A DNA stretch of 64,000 nucleotides from Sweltsa coloradensis. Lineage: Eukaryota; Arthropoda; Insecta; Plecoptera; Chloroperlidae. Below, one piece after another: positions 21,510 through 33,341 of this stretch. A program made the translations under genes and the position numbers. The notes beneath the pieces were generated by a model, which searched no databases, was not told where the DNA came from, and worked only from the letters and a program-made list of their open reading frames with translations. Within the stretch, counting starts at the first letter, position 1. Each line of letters begins with the position of its first letter. The stretch lies in contig JAMZAV010000911.1 in assembly GCA_024449915.1 (NCBI GenBank), positions 372,001-436,000 of the forward strand, given 5' to 3'.

Positions 21510-22580
21510 GGGATAAAGGAAATTACACCTGTATTCAAGAAAGGAAACACAAAAAACTTTGAAAAACTATGGGCCATATCCTATTACCGGTTATGTCCAA
21601 GTTTTTAAAAAAAACAACGCAAACCCAAAGACTGTTACATACCTTGTTTTGAAAAAAAATACTAATAAAGCTCAGCATGATTTTTTTTAAAAAACAACAT
21701 TAAAGTTTTGGCGAATAGAAAATCATTTTTTAAAATTGCTCTAGATGGCAACAAAGTGCATTGGGTTTTATTTTGGACCCTTAGTAAAGGTTTTTGTTTT
21801 GCTTTAACCCCATTATTAATAAAAAAAATTTGAGCTTTATGGTAAAAAGGGAACCCCCTTATTTAAAAGTTTTTTTTTATCGTTCCTAAAACCCCAAATT
21901 GAAAACAGTGCGGGAAAGAAGTAATTATTTTTTTTCAGAAGGGTAGAGGGGAAGGGGGATCCGCAGGGATCTACCCTTGGCCCCAATTAATTTTTATTTA
22001 TATATAAATTGACCTTAAAACAATAGAAAATAATTTATTATCAAAAACTCATTGTAAAAAATCACCCCATGGCGGGACGACCCTTCCCTGTATTATAACA
22101 GGGAAAAACCTCCAATTTTTTAAAAGGGGAATACGAAAAAAACTAATTGGGATCCTTTAAACAACGGGTTTAAAATGTAAATGTACTCAACAAAAACAAA
22201 GTTTTAAAACCCAAATTACATCCATTTTCAAACATCTAAAAAAACCGTGTTACTACCCACCCAAAAAATAATAAATTCTAATACAATGCTCGAACGACAG
22301 AAGGATATGTCAAAGGTTTTGAAATTAATCAATCCCTAAGCTGGTCCCACCCTTTTATAGAAAATTTCTTACCCCAAAATTTGAGCTCGGCCTGCTCCCA
22401 CAATACGCGTTAAAAAAGAAGCAATAGGCGAAAAGGGGCCCTAAATTAGAAACCCAAAGGATACTTTGATTCATACCCTTAGATTTTTGGTTTTTCCCTT
22501 TAGGGGATATTTAACGCAACCCAAAAACACATATTTAAAATTAGAAAAGGGCAATTGGGGACATTAAAAATTTTTTTTGG
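21510..22580 (+). pseudogene. LINE reverse transcriptase in error-laden sequence
   Basis: Across frameshifts the + strand gives, in order: ITPVFKKGN and NYGPYPITGYVQVF (RT start, usually NYRPISLLP), AQHDFF (usually QHGF), ALDGNKVHWVLFWTLSK (usually FLDLSKAFD), GSAGIYPWPQLIFI (usually GSTLGPLLFLIYIND), INQSLSWSHPF and KHIFKIRKGQ. The order and spacing are those of the RT domain of a Jockey/CR1-type element. Because the whole tract is unpolished, it cannot be judged whether the element is intact or dead. Confidence 0.7.
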
Positions 22581-23510
22581 GGGACGGGGGGAAATTTCTT
22601 GAAAACCTTCTTTGTAAAACTTCCCACATAGGGAACTTTTCCAAGTTTATTTTTTTATGAAGCTTTGGTTTTACTTTGGGAAGAAAAAAAGGGAAAATTC
22701 CAAAAAAACCTCCGCCATTTAAAAAACTAAAAATACCCCCCAAAAAAGGGGGACTCAATTTTCCAATAAACGCACTTTTAAAATGAAATAAAGGTATAAA
22801 AATGATAGCTTAAAATTTTTTAAAATAGGCAAACCAAAAAAATTTAAAAATTTAAAAAAGGGATTTCCAAAGTAACCCCATGAAATGATTTTCTGATAAG
22901 GGGTGTTTTTTATAAAATTTGAAGAATTTAACTGCTAAAAAATCCCTCCTAAATTTCAACTGCATCCCCTAAGTCTTTGCCCTTTTTTGAAAAGTTTATT
23001 TTTTCCATATAACTTTTAAAAATTTTCACCATGCTCGTATTTTGGGCTTTTCCCCCGGCTTAGGCATGACTCATTGGGCCTTCTGAAAAAATTTTTTTAA
23101 CCTGATATTAAAATTAAAAGGGCTATCACTGCAAATAAGGAAAAATGCTATAATACAATTGGGAATTTATTTCAAAATTTTTTGGGGGTTTTTATTTTAT
23201 AAAGGGGAGAGACTTTTAAATAAATGTTAAGTATTGTTACGTTTTATTGTCCCTTAATGCTGGATTTTATGTATTTTTTAAAATATTTTATATGTACTTC
23301 CTTACAGAAGGAGTATGTTTTTAATTTTAATAAAGGGCCCATCTACAAATAGGTTTTTATCTAGGTTATAATTTAATTTTTTGATATGAATTTTTTTATT
23401 TTACCTAATAATTATGTATGTATGTATGTATGTAGGGGCCCATAGGGACCAAATTGACAAATCCTATAAACTTGTTATCATGTAAGATCTCTTGGATACT
23501 AATAAAACAA
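22580..23510. other. probable LINE 3' region, unresolved
   Basis: Noisy AT-rich sequence following the RT; it ends near a short (TGTA)n run at 23,417-23,433. No further motif is readable. Confidence 0.3.
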
Positions 23511-23894
23511 CTAAAATATTAATTTCTGAAATTTTAGTTTCATTATAGATCTGAAAGGAGGGGAAAAGTTTTCTGCAACAAAAAATCTTTGCCTTTTGAA
23601 TGACCAAATAAAGATTATTTATAAGGGCATCATAACCTAAAAATTTTTCGAGTCTCCCCCATTCCAGGTTTGGGGGGGGACCTTAGCCCCCCTAGACTTC
23701 TAAAGTTTAATCTTGTGAATTTTATTAAATAAATATTTACAAATTTCCCCCACGGGAGTGTTTCCCCACTAACCAAAACAAGAAATAAACCCTCGCTCAT
23801 TTTCCGCGTTTTGGTAATTTCCATTTTAAAAAATTAAATAAAGTTTGTTTGGTCAGTTCAAAGGGAACAGTATTTATTGCAGTACTGTTCCATC

Positions 23895-24015
23895 AATTAG
23901 ATCTATAATGCAACTACAATTCAGAAGTTTAAAAAGTCCCTCTCGGGGGTTGTTTTGGTTAAGGCGGCCCACCCGGAAAGTGGTAGGGCCCCGGGTTTGA
24001 ACCCCGTCAGGATGG
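23895..24015 (+). repeat. noisy tRNA-like SINE copy
   Basis: ACTACAATTCAGAAGTTTAA (from about 23,909), then GGTTAAGGCGGCCCAC (A-box-like) and CCCCGGGTTTGAACCCCGTC (B-box-like, GGTTTGAACCCC) are spaced as in a tRNA. It shares its flanking word with the copies at 19,605 and 31,754. Confidence 0.5.
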
Positions 24016-24037
24016 ATTTTTTTTTAAATTTGAATTT

Positions 24038-24838
24038 TTGGATGAGCGTAGCGAGCGAAGCGGGAAAATTCCATTTCACTTTCAATTTGGGGAAAAAAAA
24101 ACCCTTAAAAACCCCTTTTTTTTTCTTTTTCTTTTTTTGTAAATTTTTTTCGTTTGTCGGGACGATTTCCGGCTAAACCGATACTCCCAATTTCGATGAA
24201 ATTTTTTGGAGGGCCTTGAAAACTCTGAACTTAGAACTGAAAGTTTTTGAGCGCAAAACGGAAAAAATTTTTTCTCCCTTAAAATCGCCCCAAATTTTTC
24301 GATTTTTTTTTTTTTTTTTTTGAAAAAAAACTTCTACTTATAACACCACATGCTTTATCCCAAATTTTTAGGGTTTTTTTTCAAAAACCTTTATTTTATA
24401 ATTAAGGAAAGCGTTTTGAAAAATTTAGCGCAACGAAAAAAATTTTTTCTCATGAAAATCGAAATTTACGTTTTTTTTTTTTTTAAAACCCAATTCTTTG
24501 GGAAAAAAACACCCACATGCTTTACGATTTTTAATGATTTTTTCACAGAACCTTTAATTTTTTGAGTTTTTAGAAAGTGTTTAAATTTTAGCGCAATCGA
24601 GAAATTTTTTCTTAAAAAAATCGCAATTTACGATTTTTTTCTTTTTTTAACAATTACAATTTCTTTTAAAAAAAATTTAAAATTAATTTTTTTGAAAAAT
24701 TTTTTATAAAATTTTTAAAAATTTAACTTATTAATGATTTTTTCCCCGAAAAAACAGAAAATCGTAAACCCCTGGCATCTCAATGCCCCCAATTACGCTC
24801 ATCCAACAAAAGCGGCGAGGGCCCAAGCGTTTTCCCAT
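24038..24838 (+). mobile_element. noisy full-length Helitron-like subfamily 1 copy
   Basis: It starts TTGGATGAGCGTAGCGAGCG and ends with TTACGCTCATCCAAC, a G/C-rich hairpin region and AAGCGTTTTCCCA, which is the error-laden form of AAGCGTTTTCCTAG. The interior keeps GGCTAAACCGATACTC and CTGAACTTAGAACTG. The order and about 0.8-kb length equal those of clean copies. Confidence 0.65.
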
Positions 24839-26879
24839 TTTTAAAATGATCTCCCCCGGGGGCCAATTATTTAAATTTTGAGCAAAGGGCTTTTTTAAAA
24901 AATTGTTTTTTAAATCCCATGTCTTCCACATAAAAAAAATCAATTTTTTAAACAAAAATGTTGTGCAATTTTTAGCGGACAAAATTTTTTTTTTAGGGAT
25001 AAACATTATTTCAGAAAACGTTCTTTAATTTTACAGTGGAAGGCAAATGGGTGTTTTGAAAGCAATAGTTAATTTTATTTTATAAATTTAAACGTTTCCC
25101 CCCAAAAATTAAATTTTTCCTGCTCAGGGACATATTGTTTTTAAAAATTTGGGTATATAATAAAACCCAAATGACGACCCGGGGACGTTACGGAACGTCC
25201 CACCCCTAAAAATTTCTAATATATTTTCAATTAGTTAGTTGGGGGAAGGGGTTTACAGGGCGGGGAAAATAGGAGAATATTTCAATGTTAATTCAAAATC
25301 TCTTTCAGTATCCTCCATTGACTTTAAATATTGGTCAGATTTGATGGATTCGAATTTTTTTAATTTAGTTTGAAAAAAAAGGGAAAAAAAGGAAATATTC
25401 CCAAAACGTGGTACTTACATACTTAAACAATAAAAAGTCGGGAGGTAAAGGGCACCCAAAAAGATTTTGTTTCTAAAATTCATTTTCTATAAAATGGTTT
25501 AGCTCTGGTGATCGTGACAGTTGGGCAGGCATGGTGGTCGAAAAAAAATATTTGTTTTGGGGTTTGCTAACTTACTTTTTAATTAACTTAACTTTTTTTT
25601 TTAATCGCTTTTCTGAGGGATGCATGGTTTTTGGGTAAAATTTTTTTATTTATTTGTTTTTTATTTTGTTTCCACATTATTAAAAAAGTAATTAAGGTGG
25701 TTTTTGATATTGGGAAAAAAGGTTGCCTTCCCTGTGAATCCCCAAAGGTTTTTTTTGTTAAAACCCGAGCCCCCCCTTCAACCCCCCTGATAGTTATTTT
25801 GGTTGATTGGGGTCGTTTTGTGTTTCCATTAAAAAATTAAAAAGGAGGTGGTTTTTTTGCAAACAGTAGTAGAAGCATGGGTGTGGAAAATGTTTTTGGG
25901 ATTATATTTGCCCCAAAGTTTAAATGTGTGGGAGTAGGTAAATGTTTTGTGATGAATTCAATTTTTAATTTTTTTAAATAGGTTTAAAATATATGTGTTA
26001 GTGGTTTTTTATATTTTTTTTTAAAAATTAACTAGAAAGATTAATTTTGATGTCTTAAAAAATAATTTTTAAAAAGAAATAAACGTCAGGGCGCGTTTTT
26101 GTGCTTTTTTTGACAAATTTCCCCTACCCTACTGATGTGAAGCTGTACTAAATCCATTTTTTTCCTTTTTTACTTGTACTTATAAATTTTTTTATGAAAA
26201 AAACTACTGACGGGATAGGGCCTACTAGCTACCGTTCACTATGTAGTTTTATTTCTTTCCTTTTTAAAAAATTGTGGTCAGCCCCCCCCTTCCTTTCACC
26301 CCTCCCATTGGGCGCCCCAAACCCGGCCAACAAAGTCTATCTTTGCCCCGTTGAGATTTTTCTCGGGTTTTTTTCAGCAAACGACCCCAAACATTTCGTG
26401 GAAGCAAATGACAAAAAAAAAATCAATGTGTCCCCCCCCCATGGACTGGGGGTTTCCCACTGTGCTTCTGTGCTTTAGCTTCCCCGGGATGATTTTGTTT
26501 GCATTTTAAAAGTCTTCACGGACAGATATGACCCAATTTGGGACGCCCCTAAAGCACTCAAATTTTAAATGTACAATTTTATTTTTTTCCAGGGCTTTTA
26601 CATCTTGGGAAATTTAGTTTCTTACGAGCGTGCCGTGTACAGTCGTCTCGTGAAAAACTTACGTGCATGAAGACAAAGGGGTCCATATTTAATTTTGTGT
26701 TCTTCTTTAGATTTTGGAAAAAATTTCGGCTTTACCACTAAAGGGAGGCAAATTTCTTCGAACTCAAAACCAGAAAGTGCCCTCTGTCGGTGTCGTTATG
26801 GCAAAGGAACTACCAGCTTTTAAAGTGATACCTACTCTTAATGCATTGCCCTTTTGAGTAGTAATTTTTAAAAAGTATA

Positions 26880-29800
26880 AAAAAAAAAAAATAAATTTGA
26901 AATCCTTGGGGCTAGTCTTTTTATGTAGTAAATTATTTTTTTTAAAATGTGTTGCAAAAAAAGGATTTTTTTCTAATCCTTTTAATGCCTGTCACCAAAC
27001 ATGATCTGGCGCCACCCCCCGGGTTAATCGTGCGGTCCCAACCAACTTTTTTGGTCAGTGTTTTCCATTTAAAATACTGGTCCTAGTTGGCCCCTTTTTC
27101 GCTCGTCGATGGGTCGGTGCTGGAAAAGTTGGGGTTTGTCTTTTTTTAAAATTTAAATCCCCCCAATTAAAATTTAACTGTTGACTAATTTGGGGAGACT
27201 CTTTAAAAGATTTTAATATCCCCCCCCCCCCCCCCCCCCAAATGATATGAGATAAAGTAAAAGTGTAGCAATATTCGAATTAAATTTTGTATATTATATG
27301 TACGTATTTGGGAAGGCTTTCCCCGGTCGAAGCAATGATTTAAAAAGTTCTTGGGTATAGACCACATAAAAAATAATAATTTTAAAAAAAAAGGGAAAAG
27401 GGGCCACATTTTTACGTTTTGAAAAAAAATTTCCCCCATCATTTTGGTTTAATTTTCTGTTGTTAATCATCCAAAAAAAGGAGCAATCAATTCCCCTTAC
27501 TTTTTAAACAGCGAATTGCCACCACTTTCCCGTTTTGAAAAAAGTTTTACCCCCTTTAAATTTGTGTTAAAACTTGAAATGATTTTTTAAATTTTAAAAT
27601 ATGTCTACTGTAGAGTTTTCGCAACAAAGAAAAGTTTCCGTTTTACCATACGAATGACTGCTTACTACTTACTATATTGTCCCTTTTTTACGTACGGGCT
27701 ATGGGGTTTGGGGTGCCATTTCACCACCCCGGGAAAAAGTTTGGGTTTTTTTTACAATATTTCCCTTTAGTAGATCGTATTTTTCGTACTAAAAGGGATC
27801 CCCCCCCAAAAAACAATTTCAAATGAAACAGCGATAAATATGACATCGAAATGATAAAAACGCTATCGATCGGTTAGTTAAAACCCTAGATTATCTATAC
27901 CCTTAAAACGATTTCCACTTGTTTTACCCCAAAGGGCGCCTTCAAAAATTTAGTTTCAACCCCCCAAAAACCAAATTTTCCGGTCAGGAAAAAATTATGA
28001 AAAAAATTGGCGAAGTTAAACCCCCGATAAGGACTGGGAAGGGTTTCGGTGCAGGACTGCGGTGGGTAAATGGGAATGGCAGTTTTCTGTCTTCGGGGGG
28101 GGGGGGGTCTCCTAAAAATTGCCCTTTTTGGCCCCCAAATTTATTTTTTTATGTTGGAAGAGCGACCCCCCCGCCCCCCAAACCCCCGGGAAATTGACCA
28201 CTGTTTGGGGCATAATTTTAATTATTTTAGTTGCAATACAATTTATTTTTTTTTACAATTCGAAATTAAAAAGTCCCCTCCAAAAGGGGGAAAAAACTTT
28301 CGGTCTCCCGACCCCCGATTCCAGGGAAAGGGGTTTTCAACCACTAGATGACTTTAAAACTAGGGCCATCAGGACGGGAAATTTTTATTCTGAATTGTAG
28401 TTGCATTATACATCTGAATGGAGGGGAAATTTTTTTAAAAAACGTATTGACCCCGTGCCGTGGTTAGACTTAGGAAGGGTTTGCAAACGCTTTTTTAGTC
28501 GCGTTGTTGGGGGAGCGTATGTTTTTTTTTCCCCCCAAAAAAAAACGTTTAAAAATCCCCCATTTTATAAGAAAAAATTTTTTATTTTCGTCAAATTTCA
28601 CCCCAAATATATAAATTATAAAATTAAGGTTCCCGTGGGAAAATTTTTAAATTTCAACGGATAAAAAACCCCTTTTTTAGGGGTTATAAGCGAAGATTTT
28701 TTTTTTTTTTAAAAAGATAAAAAGCGTTTTAAAATTGGGGACTTTTTTGAGAAAATATTTTTCGAACGCGCCCCAAATTTCACCCCCCCTGTAAAAAATT
28801 TAACATAAAAAAATTTAAAGGGTTTTGGAAAAAATCATTACAACGGATAAAAACCCTTTTAGGTAAGCGAAAGGGAATTTTTTTAAAAATAAAATAAAAA
28901 CGGGAAAAATTTCGATTTTCATAAGAAATAGGTTTTTTGATTGCGCCCCCAATTTCAAAACGGGAAAATATTTAATCATAAAAATAAGGGGCCCGTGAAA
29001 AAATCATTTCAATCGGAAAAGCCCGGGAGGGGTTATAAAGGTGAAGGGAAAAAATTTTAAAAAAAAACGAAAAAAAAAACCCTTTAAAAATTCGATTTTT
29101 AAAGAGAAATAATTTTTTGATTGCGCTCAAAAAGGGCAGTTCTAAGTTTAGGAATTTTGAAGGATTAAAAAAAAATTTCATCACAAATGGAGAACCGGTT
29201 TAGCCGGAAAGTTTTTTACAAAAAAGACAAAAAAACAAAAAAAAAAACATTCCCGGGTTTTATTCTCCCGTGGAGGAAAAGGAAAACCTCGCTAGGGTCT
29301 GCTCATCCAAAAAATGTATGCCCAAAATTTGGGGTTTAGAGTTTAGCAAAAAACTTTTGAAAAAAGTTAAGGGCACTTACTTTATTTTGGGTTTTTGATT
29401 TCTTATAAACGGGGGAGCATATTTACATTTAAATTTCGACAGTAAAAAAAAAAGGTTTTCCTTATATCAATTGAAATTATTAGTTTTATTTTTTTAAATT
29501 TTCACCAACAACAGAGTTACCCCCACAAGGCGCTTAGGGTTTTAAATCAAAAATTTAAATTTAAAAGCCCAAAGTACAAAAATAAAAAAAATTTTAAAAA
29601 AAAATTAAACCCTCTAAATAGGTTTTCCAGGGCACAAAAGGGAAAATTAACCAAACGAAATGCAAAAAAGAAAACTATGACGATTTCAATGTTGTAAACG
29701 TCAAGAACATTCGAAAAACAAACTTTTTAAAAAAATTGAAAAATTTTGGGGATTTTTGTCAAATCGACTGGATGGAGACAATAATTGGGTTATACCGACG

Positions 29801-30420
29801 TAGTTTGGGGTCCGGAAATTGGCGAATTACTAAAAAAAGTCTAGTCTACTTCTTTGGGAGAGGAAAGTCTGTAGGTTTTGGTTTGGTTTTTGCAGGAACG
29901 TGAAAATGTACTAGGACTAGGGGAAAAGCCCAAAATCGTTGATAGACGAGTGAGTGAGCCTTGTGTTGAGTACCCCGGGAAAAATCCCTTTCCTCCCCAA
30001 AACCTAAACTGAATCTAGCCAGTATGAGCTAGCCCCAAAGTACGGGGTAAAGATTGCAAGGTTTAAAAAAAATTTTCCCCGCGGAAAAATTTTTGGGGAA
30101 AAATTTACGGAGGTGCAAAATTTTTGTACTCCTTTGGGCACGGGTAACTTTCATACAAAAAATTTTATCACTGCCTCTATCGCAACCCAGAACATCAAGA
30201 AGCAGGAATTTTTTTTTAAAAATGAAAAACCTTGTCGTTAAAAAAAAATTCCCAAAAATGTTAGGCCTATTTTTCCCCGTTTTATTTTTTGTAGGGTTTA
30301 AAACGAAAAAGGTGGGGCCCTTTTGTTGGAAAATTTTGTTACCTGGGGGCCCGGGGTGGGTTTATTAATTTTAGCTTTAATCTTTTTTGGCCCTTTTGGC
30401 CCGTATGGGACCGGACAAAA
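26880..30420. repeat. noisy second copy of 30,420-33,830 (assembly duplication)
   Basis: Landmarks occur in the same order and orientation about 3.4-3.5 kb apart: GCCTGTCACCAAAC (ending 27,000 and 30,540), the CCCCCC run near 27,222 and 30,760, TTCGCAACAAAG versus CAGCAACAAAG, the tRNA-like unit, two Helitron-like elements, and CGTATGGGACCGGACAAA at the end (30,403 and 33,811). The left copy is error-ridden, the right copy clean. Two true duplicates would not differ in error texture, so I read it as an unmerged overlap between a gap fill and the next contig. Confidence 0.85.
28480..29320 (-). mobile_element. noisy twin of the Helitron-like copy at 31,972-32,758
   Basis: GCAAACGCTTTTTTAGTCGC, then GTTGTTGGGGGAGCGTATG and finally CTGCTCATCCAAAAAATG line up with 31,972-32,758. 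It should not be counted as a separate insertion if the 3.5-kb duplication is artefactual. Confidence 0.6.
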
Positions 30421-30757
30421 AACAAAAAAACTCTTGGTCTAGTGCTTGTATGTAGTAACATTATATTTATTTCAAACTGCCTGTCACCAAACATGATAAA
30501 AACGGATCTATTTCTAATCCTTGACTGCCTGTCACCAAACATGATTCTGGCGCCACCCGCCGGTTGAATCGTGCGTGTCCAAGTCCAACTTGTTCGGTCA
30601 GTGTTTTCCATTTAAAATACTGGTCTCTATTGGCCTTGTTCGCTCGTCGATGGCATCGGTGCTGATATAGTTGGCTTTGTCTTCTTTTAATTAAGTCCCC
30701 CAATTAAATTCAACTGTGTGACTAATTGGGTAGACTCTAAATACGTAATTTTAATAT

Positions 30758-30776
30758 CCCCCCCCCCCCCCCCTAA
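30758..30776. repeat. poly-C tract
   Basis: An uninterrupted run of C of about 17 bases; its noisy twin near 27,222-27,239 has a different length. Confidence 0.9.
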
Positions 30777-31753
30777 ATGATTTTGAGATAAAGTAAAGTG
30801 TAGCAATATTCGTATAATTATGTATATATGTACGTATTTGTGAAGGCTTTCATGGTCGAATGATGTATTTAAAAAGTTCTTGGGTATAGACCACATACAT
30901 ATAATAATTAAAATAAAGAATACATTTTGACGTTAAGAAAAAAAATCCCACATCATTTGGTAATTCTCTGTCTGTTAATCATCCAACAATAGGAGCAATC
31001 AATTCCGCTTACTTTAATCAGCGAATTGCCACCACTTCCTGTTCGACAAGATATACCCTTGAAATTTGTGTTAAAACTTGAAATGATTTTGTAAATTGTA
31101 AGTATGTCTACTGAAGTGTACAGCAACAAAGCACTAGTTACCGTACCTATACTGACTGACTGCTATACTACCGTTGGGTGACTATACTACTCTTAGTTGT
31201 CCCTTTCTACGTACGCTGCTATGGGCTGGGCTGCCATTTCACCACCTCGGAATAGTTTGCTTGTTTTTACTAATATTTCCATTTAGTAGATCGTATTTAT
31301 CGTACTAAGTATCAGTCAAAATCAATTTCACACTGAAACGGCGATATAATATTGATCATCGAAATGATAACAACGCTATCGATCGGTTAGTTAAAACCAT
31401 AGATACTACTATACCCGTTAAAACGATGCCACTTGTCACCCGACGGGCGTCATCAAAATTGAGTTTCAACTTTCAACACCACATTTTCCGGTCAGAAACC
31501 GTATGAAATAAATGTGCAAAGTACCCATGATAAGGACTGAGGAGTTTACGGTGCGTGACTGTCGATGGATAAATGGTAATGGCAGTTTTCTGTCTTCGGG
31601 GAGGGGGGGGGGGGGGTATCCTAATATTGCTTTTGGCCAAGCTCATTGTTTTATGTTGGAAGATGCGACCCCCCCGCCCCAACCCCCCGAATTCGACCAC
31701 TGATTTAGGTGCATATTATAATTATTTTAGTATGCATATACAATTTATTTTTT

Positions 31754-31907
31754 TACTACAATTCAGAAATTAAAAATATCCGCTCCAACCGGGAATCAAA
31801 CTACGGATCTCCCGACCTCCCGATCTCCAGACAGGCGTCTTAACCACTAGATGACTAGTCACTATACCATCAGGACGGGTAAATTTTGATCTCTGAATTG
31901 TAGTTGC
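31754..31907 (-). repeat. tRNA-like SINE unit bounded by inverted ACTACAATTCAGA
   Basis: ACTACAATTCAGA at 31,754 and TCTGAATTGTAGT ending at about 31,906 are inverted ends. Between them the minus strand carries CTAGTGGTTAAGACGCC (A-box-like) and GTTTGATTCCCGG (B-box-like) at tRNA spacing. Inverted flanks around a tRNA-like core are unusual for a SINE and suggest a composite element. It appears at least three more times in the window in noisy form (19,605; 23,895; 28,250). Confidence 0.6.
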
Positions 31908-31971
31908 ATTATACATCTGAATGGATGGAATTTGTTTTAAAAATCGTATTGACCACGTGCCGTGGTTATGA

Positions 31972-32758
31972 CTTAGGAAAATTGGCAAACGCTTTTTCAG
32001 TCGCGTTGTTGGATGAGCATATGTTTTTTTAAACGAAAAAAAGCGTAAAACTGCGATTTTCATAAGAAATTATTTTTGATTGCGCTCAAATTTCACACAA
32101 ATATATAAATTCATAAAATTAAGGTTCTGCGAAAATTTAATTACAATCGGATAAAGCATGTAAGTGCTATAAGTCGAAGATTTTTTTTTTTAAACGATAA
32201 AAGCGTAAAATTGCGACTTTCATGAGAAAATATTTTTCGATACGCGCTCAAATTTCACCCCAATGTATAAATTAATCATAAAATTAAGGTTCTGTGAAAA
32301 AATCATTACAATCGGATAAAACTTGTAGGTAAGTCGAAGAATGTTTTAAAAATAAAATAAAAACGTAAAATTGCGATTTTCATAAGAAATAGTTTTTCGA
32401 TTGCGCTCCAATTTCACACGAATATATTAATTCATAAAACTAAGGCTCTGTGAAAAAATCATTACAATCGGATAAAGCATGTAGGTGTTATAAGGTGAAG
32501 AAATGTTTTAAAAAATCGAAAAAAAATCGTAAAATTGCGATTTTAATGAGAAATAATTTTTCGATTGCGCTCATAAACGTGGCAGTTCTAAGTTCAGAGA
32601 TTTCGAAGGCATAAAGAAAATTTCATCACAACTGGAGTATCGGTTTAGCCGGAATCGTGTTAACAAACAGACAAAAATACCAAAAAAAAAAAAAAACATT
32701 CCGGATTTTATTCTCCAGTGTAGGAAATGGAATCCTCGCTACGCTCATGCTCATCCAA
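31972..32758 (-). mobile_element. Helitron-like subfamily 1 copy
   Basis: On the + strand it starts CTTAGGAAAATTGGCAAACG and GCGTTGTTGGATGAGC and ends GCTACGCTCATGCTCATCCAA followed by TTAA. The interior holds repeated blocks of AATCATTACAATCGGATAAA about 190 bases apart, and the pattern CAAACAGACAAAAA. The CTTAGG end is a variant of the usual CTAGG. Confidence 0.75.
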
Positions 32759-32774
32759 TTAAATGTATGAAAAA

Positions 32775-32821
32775 TTGGCGTTTAGAGTTTTAGCAAAGTA
32801 CTTTAAAACTCTAAACGCCAA
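32775..32821. repeat. perfect 18-bp hairpin
   Basis: TTGGCGTTTAGAGTTTTA and its exact complement TAAAACTCTAAACGCCAA are separated by 11 bases. No T run follows, so a bacterial-style terminator reading makes no sense here; it is probably a tiny fold-back element or part of one. Confidence 0.85.
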
Positions 32822-33341
32822 AGACACTTACTTTATTTGGTTTTATAGATGCTTATAATCGGAGAGCATATTATACATTAATTTTTCAGAACAGTAAAAA
32901 AAAGAGTTTTTTTTTTGCCACCAACAACAGAGTTACCACCAACAACAGAGTTACCTCCACAAGTGCGCTATAGGCTTTTACATCAAATTAATTAAATGCT
33001 AAAGTACAAAAATAAAAATTATATCAAAAAATTAAACATCTAAATAGGTTTTACTCAGGTGCACAAAAGAACATTATACTAAACGAAATGCAAATAGAAA
33101 ACTATGACGATTACAATGTTGTACAACGTCAAGAACATTCGAAGACAAACTTTTCAAAACATTGAAAATTTAGGAGATTTATGTCAAGATCGATCTGGAT
33201 GGATGACAACTAATTGGTTATACCGACGTATGTTGGATCCGGATAATTGGCGAATTACTAAAAATGTCTTGTCTGCTTCTTGGCAGATGGAAAGTCTGTA
33301 GGTTTCGTGTTGGTCTTGCAGGAACGTGAAAATGTACTAGA

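Larger units (their letters stand above)
15690..30420. other. unpolished, homopolymer-smeared sequence tract
   Basis: From about 15,690 the text becomes rich in runs such as TTTTTTTT, GGGGGG, CCCCCC and AAAAAAA, every reading frame is broken, and recognisable repeats show bases replaced by their neighbours. Comparison of 26,880-30,420 with its clean twin at 30,420-33,830 shows this directly (clean GTTGGATGAGC versus GTTGGGGGAGC; clean CACCCGCCGGTTG versus CACCCCCCGGGTTA). I infer low-accuracy long-read gap fill. Small ORFs in this tract should not be annotated as genes. Confidence 0.8.

Noticed and set aside
15690..30420. Repeat-induced mutation or RNA-editing-like hypermutation as cause of the odd composition
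   Set aside because: Changes are not of one base type; bases tend to copy a neighbour and indels abound, as in low-accuracy consensus.
32775..32821. Bacterial-type rho-independent terminator
   Set aside because: Eukaryotic context and no T run after the stem.
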